NCBI GenBank assembly: GCA_021816665.1
Contig: JAKAXI010000123.1
Location: 1 to 6,232 of the forward strand
Reading direction: 5' to 3'
From: Bacillota bacterium
Lineage (GTDB): Bacteria > Bacillota > Bacilli > Alicyclobacillales > Alicyclobacillaceae
Length of the DNA stretch: 6,232 bases
The position numbers and the translations under genes are program-made. This document shows, piece after piece, positions 1 through 6,232 of this stretch. The notes below the pieces were generated by a model. That model saw nothing but the letters and a program-made list of their open reading frames with translations. It ran no database searches and had not been told where the DNA came from. Position 1 is the stretch's first letter; every line of letters begins with the position of its first letter.

Positions 1-45
1 CGAGAAACCTTGATGTGACGCGGTATACGAGGTCTTTCACAGCGG

Positions 46-60
46 CGCCGCCTCGCGGCG
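46..60 (-). other. GC-rich hairpin at the start of the outward transcript
   Basis: CGCCGC (60-55) pairs with GCGGCG (51-46) around a GAG loop, directly at the predicted 5' end of the transcript from the promoter at 70-98. No U run follows. It could cap and stabilise the RNA. Confidence 0.4.
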
Positions 61-69
61 ACATCGACT

Positions 70-98
70 AATATACCACGCGTCTATACCGAGATCAA
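70..98 (-). promoter_or_regulatory. Promoter firing out of the left edge, possibly for an rRNA operon
   Basis: TTGATC (98-93) and TATATT (75-70) are separated by exactly 17 bases on the minus strand, with initiation expected near 63. It lies beyond the lysS terminator, so it belongs to a separate unit outside the window. In B. subtilis lysS is followed by an rRNA operon, which makes rRNA a reasonable guess. No boxA or mature rRNA sequence is visible here. Confidence 0.6.
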
Positions 99-268
99 CC
101 TAAATTATTCTGGGATGTTCTGGAATGACACATTCGGGGGTCTTGCCAGCCTGGTCACCCTTGCCCAAATCATCGTGGGATAAGGCGCAAAGTGGTAATC
201 CGTTCACCTCTTAGCACTCCCGAAAGGGCCAGTGGGCGAGTTCCCCCGACACCAAAATCACCCTCATG
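99..268. other. Non-coding spacer after the lysS terminator
   Basis: I see no coding frame with a ribosome site, and no tRNA or 5S rRNA signature on either strand. One short hairpin is visible at 215-234: CACT and CCC pair with GGG and AGTG around a GAAA loop on the plus strand, with a CC bulge. The rest looks like ordinary spacer leading into the outward promoter at 70-98. Confidence 0.5.
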
Positions 269-295
269 AAAAAAGACCGGCAGTCTCGGCCGGCC
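269..295 (-). terminator. Intrinsic terminator after lysS
   Basis: Minus-strand GGCCGGC (295-289) pairs with GCCGGTC (281-275) around a 7-base loop, seven pairs with one G-U, followed immediately by six T residues (274-269). This is a textbook rho-independent terminator and ends the greA-lysS transcript. Confidence 0.93.
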
Positions 296-321
296 TCCGC
301 ACTCTCTCTTTGCGCGTACTG

Positions 322-1903
<1,582 letters not shown>

Positions 1904-1917
1904 AGCGAGATCAGCAC

Positions 1918-2394
1918 TTACCGCTTGATGTTCAAGATTTGAAATTGCAGCGTCCCCGCCGGGACCGCCACGTCCACGGTGGAGCCGACGGACTGCCCGA
2001 GCAGAGCGCGTCCCACCGGGGATTCGTTCGAGATCTTGTTACTCGCCGGATCAGCCTCCGCAGAACCGACAATAGTGTATTCGACATCTTCGTTGAACTC
2101 AAGGTCACGCAACAGCACAGTCGACCCGATGCTCACAGAATCCGTCTGCACATCATCTTCCTGAATAATGCGCGCATTGCGCAGCATTTTCTCGAGCGTC
2201 ATGATGCGCCCTTCGATAAAGGCTTGTTCGTTCTTTGCATCCTCGTATTCGGAGTTTTCGCTGATATCTCCATAGCTTATGGCTAGTTTGATGCGTTCCG
2301 CGACCTCGCGGCGTTTGACACTTTTCAGGTGTTCGAGTTCATCTTCTAACTTCTGTAGGCCCTCAGGGGTCAGCAGTACTTCTTTGTCAGCCAT
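1918..2394 (-). CDS. greA: Transcription elongation factor GreA
   Basis: GreA enters the secondary channel of stalled, backtracked RNA polymerase and stimulates cleavage of the 3' end of the RNA so that elongation resumes. The 158-residue product has standard length and layout. Residues 1 to about 78 form the antiparallel coiled coil, with the conserved tip block [16 protein letters not shown] (42-57) carrying the two acidic residues Asp43 and Glu46 that act at the polymerase active site. A C-terminal FKBP-like domain follows, with [12 protein letters not shown] (122-133). The ATG at 2394 has AAAGGAG in front. It has its own consensus promoter and long leader, and probably shares a transcript with lysS. 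In B. subtilis greA is not at this locus. Confidence 0.97.
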   Translation of the reverse strand: MADKEVLLTPEGLQKLEDELEHLKSVKRREVAERIKLAISYGDISENSEYEDAKNEQAFIEGRIMTLEKMLRNARIIQEDDVQTDSVSIGSTVLLRDLEFNEDVEYTIVGSAEADPASNKISNESPVGRALLGQSVGSTVDVAVPAGTLQFQILNIKR

Positions 2395-2588
2395 TCCTGT
2401 CTCTCCTTTACAAAACTGCAGACAAGCTCAGCGTACGAGTGTGTAGCGCATGCTCGACAGTGCAGGACCCTGAATGTCGTATACGTAAGCAGTTGTCCCT
2501 GCAGACCTTTTGGTGATCGCGCCTTCTGCAAGCGCGACCATGAACAAGACAAAACCGCCTAGTGCATGCGGTCGGGATCACGTATACG
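2395..2588 (-). promoter_or_regulatory. Long structured 5' leader of greA
   Basis: The predicted greA transcript starts near 2586. Its leader holds several hairpins. GACCGC/GCGGTT (2573-2568 with 2558-2553) is followed by the T-rich run TTTTGTCTTGTT. GGTCGCGC/GCGCGATC (2539-2532 with 2522-2515) has 8 pairs and a 9-base loop. TGCAGG pairs with CCTGCA around 2504-2461. The 5' strand GTGATC near 2582 can instead pair with GATCAC near 2512, and CGACC with GGTCG, so alternative folds exist. The palindrome CGTATACG occurs at 2581-2588 (at the start point) and again at 2478-2485. The leader ends in AAAGGAG, 8 bases before the greA ATG. I recognise no known riboswitch or T-box, and no convincing small gene. 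Confidence 0.5.
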
Positions 2589-2592
2589 CGCA

Positions 2593-2621
2593 ATTATAGA
2601 GAGCACCCTACCCATTGTCAA
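2593..2621 (-). promoter_or_regulatory. Perfect-consensus housekeeping promoter for greA-lysS
   Basis: TTGACA (2621-2616) and TATAAT (2598-2593) are exact matches to the sigma-A/sigma-70 consensus, with an optimal 17-base spacer. Initiation is expected near 2586. The sequence reads only towards greA and gives a leader of about 190 bases. A full-consensus promoter is rare and suggests strong transcription, or a site whose output is limited downstream. Confidence 0.92.
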
Positions 2622-2640
2622 CGCATGAAATTGTAGGCAC

Positions 2641-2692
2641 CCGCCATATTTGGGTGCAATCCCTAACGGTCCAGGGTACACCATGATGGCGG
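2641..2692 (-). repeat. Three-tier stem-loop between the HTH gene and the greA promoter
   Basis: On the minus strand CCGCCAT (2692-2686) pairs perfectly with ATGGCGG (2647-2641). Inside it GGTGT (2682-2678) pairs with GCACC (2657-2653), and CCCT (2676-2673) with AGGG (2664-2661) around an 8-base loop. That is 16 pairs in three tiers. No U run follows, so it is not a classical intrinsic terminator. It may still end or stabilise the upstream operon's RNA, as it lies at that operon's 3' end and 20 bases before the greA -35 box. Confidence 0.6.
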
Positions 2693-2718
2693 ATTCATTA
2701 CTTCTCCATCAAAATCCT
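2663..2718 (-). other. Orphan translation start and two tiny coupled frames at the position of dusB
   Basis: AGGAGG (in the last codons of the HTH gene) is followed after six bases by ATG 2709, which overlaps the HTH stop as TGATG. This frame reads only Met-Glu-Lys before TAA. That stop overlaps a second ATG (2698) as TAATG, opening an 11-codon frame (MNPPSWCTLDR) that ends at TAG 2665-2663. In B. subtilis the next gene here is dusB, a tRNA-dihydrouridine synthase. I see no DusB sequence. The arrangement could be a relic of a deleted gene, a functional mini-ORF, or chance. Confidence 0.45.
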
Positions 2719-2951
2719 CCTGGGTTCGCCTCGACCACTTCTTTGACCGTGAGTCCACCGAGCAGTTCAACTTCAGACACCTGAAGCGCAGCGGCAACGT
2801 GCGTGATCATTTGCCGGGACGGAACGCGTGTGCCGCGCTCTAGGGTACCTACGATCGCGATACTGACACCGAGTTGGTCAGCCAATTCTGCCTGGGTCAA
2901 ACGCTTCAGTTTCCGGTAAGCGCGCATACGCCTACCAAAGGCATCCGACAT
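2709..2951 (-). CDS. Small XRE/Cro-CI family helix-turn-helix protein
   Basis: This 80-residue protein is essentially one HTH_3 domain (about residues 9-64). Scanning helix 2 is TQAELADQLG (19-28) and the recognition helix is around SIAIVGTLERG (30-40). The basic N-terminal segment RMRAYRKLKR precedes it, and a short tail ends in NPGGF. It lacks any ligand-binding or oligomerisation domain. Position after folK matches B. subtilis YazB, an XRE-type protein of about 70 residues whose targets I do not know. The ATG at 2951 overlaps the end of folK and has GGGAGGGGAG in front of it. The gene's last codons hold a second excellent ribosome binding site (AGGAGG) six bases before an ATG that overlaps its own stop as TGATG. 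It may regulate the folate operon or the greA promoter next to it, but nothing here proves that. Confidence 0.85.
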   Translation of the reverse strand: MSDAFGRRMRAYRKLKRLTQAELADQLGVSIAIVGTLERGTRVPSRQMITHVAAALQVSEVELLGGLTVKEVVEANPGGF

Positions 2952-3426
2952 GTCGGACTCCCCTCCCGTGGAATTCAGCCGCTAAGTCTGCCACCGTACG
3001 ACCGCCAGGGCCTCGACGGTCCGGCACGAGATGAGCTAGAGGCACTAGCACGAAGGCTCGCTGCCACATCCGCGGATGCGGGATCTGCAGCGACTGAAAG
3101 CATACATATTCGTCATCGTATAAAAGAATGTCCATATCGACCGTGCGTGGGCCAAAGCGAATCAAACGCTCGCGCCCGAGACCGTGTTCGATCTCGTGTA
3201 GCGCGGCGAGTAACTCGAGTGGACGCAAATCTGTTCGCACCTCGAGCACGGTGTTGAAAAATGCGGGTTGCTCCAGTAGTTCCACGGGATCCGTTTCAAA
3301 AATCGGGGCCGTTCGAACGATCTGCGCCTCCACATCAAAGGCACCGGCGGCCCGCCGCAGGTATTGCAGCCTATCCCCAAGGTTCGACCCGATCCCAATG
3401 TAAGCCGTGTGCCCTAGAGCCGTCAC
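2932..3426 (-). CDS. folK: 2-amino-4-hydroxy-6-hydroxymethyldihydropteridine pyrophosphokinase (HPPK)
   Basis: FolK transfers pyrophosphate from ATP to 6-hydroxymethyl-7,8-dihydropterin, making the substrate used by FolP next door. The 164-residue product shows AYIGIGSNLGDR (8-19), FETDPV (43-48), FFNTVLEV (56-63), GLGRER (82-87, with the ATP-contacting arginines) and RFGPRTVDMDILLYDD (90-105). The last block contains the Mg-binding pair Asp97/Asp99, and Phe91 stands where Trp is common. IPHPRM (115-120) and the C-terminal AFVLVPLAHL follow. Translation starts at a GTG that shares the GTGA of the folP stop; GGGAGG sits about 10 bases upstream inside folP. The last 20 bases overlap the HTH gene in another frame. 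Confidence 0.96.
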   Translation of the reverse strand: MTALGHTAYIGIGSNLGDRLQYLRRAAGAFDVEAQIVRTAPIFETDPVELLEQPAFFNTVLEVRTDLRPLELLAALHEIEHGLGRERLIRFGPRTVDMDILLYDDEYVCFQSLQIPHPRMWQRAFVLVPLAHLVPDRRGPGGRTVADLAAEFHGRGVRHVGCLW

Positions 3427-4235
3427 GGCGAAATACCTCCCTCTGCGTCGCGAATCGCCTCAGCCATTCTGCATGTGCGCACTGACTGCTTGACGTCGTG
3501 GACGCGAACCGCCTGCACCCCTGCCCAAACACCTAGTGCCACAGTGGTGAGCGATCCTTCCAGACGGTCACCTACTTCCACCCCAAGCGTTTCTCCGATC
3601 ACTCGTTTACGGCTTGTGCCAAGCAAAACTGGGTACGGCAGTGCACAATACTCGGACAGCCTACGCAACACAACCAAATTGTCCTGAAGTGTTTTTCCAA
3701 ACCCGATACCAGGGTCGATCCACAGCCTGTCCGCGCGTACTCCGGCAGCCAGTGCGAGTTCCACCCCTCGATACGTCTCCTCGAGCAGCGCGGCAAAAAC
3801 GTCTGCGGCCGGTTCGTGGCGGTTGTGCATCCAAACATATGTACAACTTGCTTCCGCTACCACCCGGAACATGTCTGGATCGGCAAGACCTCCCCACACA
3901 TCGTTGATCACAATCGCGCCAAGCTCAAGTGCCCGCGCGGCAGTTTGAGCCCGATATGTGTCTACTGAAACAGGAAGATGCAAGACCTGACAGAGTTCAT
4001 GGAGCACAGGGCGAAGTCTGGCCCACTCCTCTTCGGCCGTGACTTCTGTCGCTCCAGGGCGTGTGCTCTCACCGCCTACATCGATGATGTCGGCACCATC
4101 TTCCATCAGTCGGACCGCGCGGGCCACTGCGTCCGAAACCTGATAGGCCAGACCACCGTCTGAGAACGAGTCAGGCGTGACGTTCACGATGCCCATCACG
4201 CGTGTTGTCTGACCAGGTTGAAAGTGTTTGTCCAT
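3423..4235 (-). CDS. folP: Dihydropteroate synthase
   Basis: FolP joins 6-hydroxymethyl-7,8-dihydropterin pyrophosphate to p-aminobenzoate, making dihydropteroate for folate synthesis; it is the sulfonamide target. The 270-residue TIM barrel is complete. Visible blocks are MGIVNVTPDSFSDGG (14-28, Mg-binding Asn18), DIIDVGGESTRPGA (49-62, pABA-loop Thr58/Arg59), VSVDT (89-93, Asp92), INDVWG (110-115, Asn111), WMHN (135-138), IDPGIGFGKT (173-182, Asp174), GTSRKR (206-211, Lys210) and VRVHD (243-247, Arg244/His246). All expected pterin and phosphate ligands are present. The ATG at 4235 has GGGAGG about 9 bases upstream. The stop codon overlaps the folK start in GTGA, so folP and folK should be translationally coupled. 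No folB lies between them, unlike B. subtilis. Confidence 0.97.
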   Translation of the reverse strand: MDKHFQPGQTTRVMGIVNVTPDSFSDGGLAYQVSDAVARAVRLMEDGADIIDVGGESTRPGATEVTAEEEWARLRPVLHELCQVLHLPVSVDTYRAQTAARALELGAIVINDVWGGLADPDMFRVVAEASCTYVWMHNRHEPAADVFAALLEETYRGVELALAAGVRADRLWIDPGIGFGKTLQDNLVVLRRLSEYCALPYPVLLGTSRKRVIGETLGVEVGDRLEGSLTTVALGVWAGVQAVRVHDVKQSVRTCRMAEAIRDAEGGISP

Positions 4236-4281
4236 TCAGTCTGACCTCCCAGAACCGGCGTCTGCCTTTTACACGTTGCAC

Positions 4282-5178
4282 TCACCCGTCAATGGACTTC
4301 GTCTTCACATCAGCCAGCAGTTGCTCGAGGTCCTCGCGGTCAAACTGATACGCTTCGTTGCAGAACCGACACACCAGTTCCGCCTGCCCCTGCTCCTCAA
4401 TCATGGACTCTAGCTCAGCCACCCCAAGCCCTGCCAAAACAGACCCAAGCCGTTCCCTCGAGCAGGAGCACCGAAATTCCACCGGAGAAGCGGTCAGTCC
4501 ATAGGCGTCCGGAGCAAGGTACCACAAGAGCTCTGCTGCCGTGGCGCCCGTCTTAAGAAAGTCCGTGAGACTGCTCAGCTTGGCCAGTTGTTCTTCAACC
4601 GCAGCGATATCCTCTTCGGTATGCCCAGGTAAAAGTTGCAAGATGAATCCTCCCGCCGCAACCGCGCGGTTGTCCGTCTCCACTAGCACGCCGGCTCCGA
4701 CCGCTGACGGGGTCTGTTCAGACACGGAGAAATAGTACGTAAAGTCCTCAGCAATTTCGCCGGTTTGCAGCTCTACTGATCCTCTGTACAGTTCCTTTAA
4801 CCCGTAATCCCTGATCACGTACAGCATGCCCGCACCGACGCCACCCCCGACATTGAGTTTCCCTTGGGCGTTCGACGGCAGGTGTACGTGCGGGTTCTTC
4901 ACATACCCGCGGACATGACCTTGTGCGTCGGCGTCGACGAGGATGGAACCAAGGGGGCCGTCACCTTGAATCTGCAAAGTCAGGCGGTCGTTTCCTTTCA
5001 GCATGGCACCCATCATCGCGGCGATCGACGCTGTTCGACCCAGCGCCGCGGTCGCGACGGGCCAAGACTGGTGTCGGCGTTGAAGTTCATTGACGAGTCC
5101 TGTCGTCGTGCAAGTCAAGATGCGGGCACGGCCTTCGCGACATAGCCCACGCACAATTTCATCGGGAATCTGGCTCAA
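4282..5178 (-). CDS. hslO: Hsp33 redox-regulated molecular chaperone
   Basis: Hsp33 is a cytoplasmic holdase. Oxidation of a C-terminal zinc centre (by peroxide or hypochlorous acid together with unfolding) switches it on to protect unfolding proteins. The 298-residue product has the full chaperone domain, including the central GGGVGAGMLYVIRDYG stretch (111-126). It also has the four zinc-binding cysteines in the usual CxC and CxxC spacing: C237/C239 and C270/C273. So it should be redox-active. The start is TTG at 5178, directly after an in-frame TGA. GGGAGGAG upstream gives good spacing, so no longer start is possible. In Bacillus hslO also follows coaX. A 46-base gap to folP replaces cysK and the pab genes found there in B. 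subtilis. Confidence 0.96.
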   Translation of the reverse strand: MSQIPDEIVRGLCREGRARILTCTTTGLVNELQRRHQSWPVATAALGRTASIAAMMGAMLKGNDRLTLQIQGDGPLGSILVDADAQGHVRGYVKNPHVHLPSNAQGKLNVGGGVGAGMLYVIRDYGLKELYRGSVELQTGEIAEDFTYYFSVSEQTPSAVGAGVLVETDNRAVAAGGFILQLLPGHTEEDIAAVEEQLAKLSSLTDFLKTGATAAELLWYLAPDAYGLTASPVEFRCSCSRERLGSVLAGLGVAELESMIEEQGQAELVCRFCNEAYQFDREDLEQLLADVKTKSIDG

Positions 5179-5209
5179 TCAAACTTCTCCTCCCTGGTAA
5201 TTCTTTCTC

Positions 5210-5980
5210 CTAGCGATTCTTTTCCCACAGCAGACGCAGTCCGACGAGCGATAGATCCGGATTCACCACTTCGATACGGTGTGACACCTGACCGATCAGT
5301 TCCGCCATCCCGCCAGTCGCAACAACTCGAAACTTTTGCGTGAGCTCAGTTTCTACTCGCCCAACTAACCCATCGACAAGCCCAGCGAACCCATACAGTA
5401 CACCAGACTGCATAGAGTGAACAGTGTTACGGCCGATCACGGATTTCGGCCAAGAGAGTTCAATCCGCGGCAGCTTCGCGGCTCTTTCGTACAAGGCGTC
5501 TGTGGCGATGCGCAGACCAGGCGCAATTACACCACCGATGTACTGTGCGCGGTCGTCCACCACACACACGGTGGTCGCTGTACCCAGGTTTACGATCATA
5601 ATAGGCGCTCCGTACAGTTGCACGGCAGCGACAGCGTTGACAATACGATCAGCGCCAACCTCCCGGGGGTTCTCCGTCAGCACCGGGAGTCCAGTTTTGA
5701 TCCCAGGACCCACGACAATGGGTTCCAGTCCGAGGTATTTTCGACACATTTCCTCGACTGTGTTCATGACGGGAGGTACGACAGAACAGACGGTCACACC
5801 AGCCAGCCGTCCTGGCTCAAGCTTTGCATCGCGGAACAGCGTTCTGATGAGCACACCGAGTTCGTCGACGGTACGCTCGCGGGACGTGTGAATACGCCAG
5901 CGCTGCAGAATTGTTTCGCCTTCGAATACACCAAGAACGGTGTTGGAGTTCCCTATATCCATGACAAACACGTGTTCCAA
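5210..5980 (-). CDS. coaX: Type III pantothenate kinase
   Basis: CoaX phosphorylates pantothenate with ATP, the first step of coenzyme A synthesis, in the cytoplasm. The 256-residue product has the family signatures in order: the N-terminal phosphate loop DIGNSN (residues 8-13), the pantothenate-site block PREVGADR (105-112, catalytic-base Asp111), the GTATT segment (133-137), GGVIAPG (149-155), and a C-terminal ATGG (221-224). Length fits Bacillus CoaX. I chose TTG 5980 because GGGGAGG lies about 7 bases upstream; the longer frame from ATG 5998 would place that site inside the coding sequence and adds six residues not expected before MDIGN. One oddity is that residue 131, normally Asp in the VDxGTATT motif, is Asn (codon AAC, 5590-5588). 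It is the first gene of the cluster, 31 bases before hslO. Confidence 0.95.
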   Translation of the reverse strand: MEHVFVMDIGNSNTVLGVFEGETILQRWRIHTSRERTVDELGVLIRTLFRDAKLEPGRLAGVTVCSVVPPVMNTVEEMCRKYLGLEPIVVGPGIKTGLPVLTENPREVGADRIVNAVAAVQLYGAPIMIVNLGTATTVCVVDDRAQYIGGVIAPGLRIATDALYERAAKLPRIELSWPKSVIGRNTVHSMQSGVLYGFAGLVDGLVGRVETELTQKFRVVATGGMAELIGQVSHRIEVVNPDLSLVGLRLLWEKNR

Positions 5981-6029
5981 CGCGCCACCTCCCCGCATCT
6001 AACCTGCACACCGATCCGGTAACAAACCC

Positions 6030-6057
6030 GTTATCGTAAAAATCCCCCGAGTGTCCA
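6030..6057 (-). promoter_or_regulatory. Weak candidate promoter for the coaX operon
   Basis: Minus-strand TGGACA (6057-6052, 5 of 6 to the -35 consensus) is followed after 16 bases by GATAAC (6035-6030, 4 of 6 to TATAAT). A start near 6023 would give a leader of about 40 bases before coaX. The -35 overlaps the terminator stem, which is possible but unusual. It is the best candidate in the short gap between the terminator and coaX, and it is not strong. Read-through from ftsH is an alternative. Confidence 0.3.
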
Positions 6058-6065
6058 CTCGAGGG
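6038..6065 (-). terminator. Intrinsic terminator after the ftsH-like gene
   Basis: On the minus strand CCCTCGAGT (6065-6057) pairs with ACTCGGGGG (6052-6044). This gives nine base pairs, one of them G-U, around a GGAC loop, followed at once by ATTTTT. A GC-rich stem with a U run is the standard rho-independent form. It separates the upstream gene from the coaX cluster. Confidence 0.9.
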
Positions 6066-6102
6066 TTCTTCCGGAAGTTGTTGTGAAACTCCGACCACCG
6101 TG

Positions 6103-6232
6103 TTAGACGGTAGTCGGCGGCGGTAGATCGTTGGGGTCGCCGTCATTCGCGCTTTGGTTAGAACTCGCGCTCGAACCCGTAGCCTCTTCCCCAGTTTCCG
6201 TCGATGAGCCAGTACCTTCAGTACTGAGATCG
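6103..6232 (-). CDS. ftsH: C-terminal tail of a protein, probably FtsH (AAA+ membrane zinc protease), partial
   Basis: An open frame enters from the right edge and ends at a TAA (6103-6105), giving 42 residues rich in Ser, Thr, Gly, Glu, Asp and Asn and ending in PPPTTV. None of the AAA+ or HExxH protease domains lies in the window. The name therefore rests on two indirect points: ftsH sits directly upstream of coaX and hslO in Bacillus and relatives, and FtsH proteins commonly end in a poorly conserved, disordered, acidic tail. FtsH is a membrane-anchored ATP-dependent protease that degrades misfolded membrane proteins and short-lived regulators. A strong terminator begins 38 bases after the stop, so this is the last gene of its transcript. 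The frame and stop are certain; the identity is inference. Confidence 0.6.
   Translation of the reverse strand, partial: DLSTEGTGSSTETGEEATGSSASSNQSANDGDPNDLPPPTTV

Noticed and set aside
1..265. 5S rRNA, tRNA or 16S rRNA after lysS
   Set aside because: I looked for these because of B. subtilis synteny but found no 5S core, tRNA arms or 16S 5' sequence within the window.
2370..2593. Two frames of about 60 residues on the minus strand in the greA leader
   Set aside because: They are rich in Cys and Arg, overlap each other, and run into or next to the greA start. Neither has a convincing ribosome site or conserved-looking sequence, and the leader hairpins explain the region better.
5981..5998. 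Upstream ATG for coaX at 5998
   Set aside because: The frame would encode the GGGGAGG ribosome site itself, and no ribosome site precedes it. TTG 5980 gives the normal CoaX N-terminus.
5417..6022. 201-residue plus-strand open frame
   Set aside because: It is antisense to coaX and has no recognisable motif. The coaX reading is unambiguous.

Overview
The window reads as chromosomal housekeeping DNA from a Gram-positive Firmicute. Gene content and order (ftsH end, coaX, hslO, folP, folK, a small XRE-type regulator, greA, lysS) match the Bacillus subtilis ftsH-to-lysS region with losses and the addition of greA. The moderately GC-rich sequence, purine-rich Shine-Dalgarno sites and TTG/GTG starts suggest a relative of Alicyclobacillus. 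That placement is inference from order and composition, not from a database search. Every supported gene is on the minus strand, so the window is best read from base 6232 down to base 1.

Reading that way, the first 130 bases are the low-complexity C-terminal tail of a protein that is probably FtsH, closed by a strong intrinsic terminator (6038-6065). A five-gene cluster follows: coaX (type III pantothenate kinase), hslO (Hsp33 redox chaperone), folP (dihydropteroate synthase), folK (HPPK) and an 80-residue helix-turn-helix protein. Gaps are short or negative. folP/folK overlap at GTGA and folK/HTH overlap by 20 bases, so this is very likely one operon. The cluster is compact: the cysK, pabB/pabA/pabC and folB genes that sit among these genes in B. 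subtilis are absent.

The 314 bases between the HTH gene and greA are the most interesting non-coding stretch. In B. subtilis dusB lies here. In this window there is only an excellent ribosome binding site and an ATG overlapping the HTH stop, which opens a 3-codon reading frame. Next come an elaborate stem-loop (2641-2692), a perfect TTGACA-17-TATAAT promoter (2593-2621), and a roughly 190-base leader in front of greA with several hairpins and two copies of an 8-base palindrome.

greA (transcript cleavage factor) and lysS (class II lysyl-tRNA synthetase) form the next unit. They are separated by 105 bases holding two hairpins, and the unit ends at a clear intrinsic terminator (269-295). The last 268 bases have no gene. 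They carry a promoter-like TTGATC-17-TATATT that fires out of the left edge. By analogy with B. subtilis, where an rRNA operon follows lysS, it may drive rRNA, but no rRNA sequence is visible.

I see no mobile element, CRISPR array or defence system. The points worth checking are the orphan start site and stem-loop where dusB would be, the greA leader, and an Asp-to-Asn change at a normally conserved position of CoaX.
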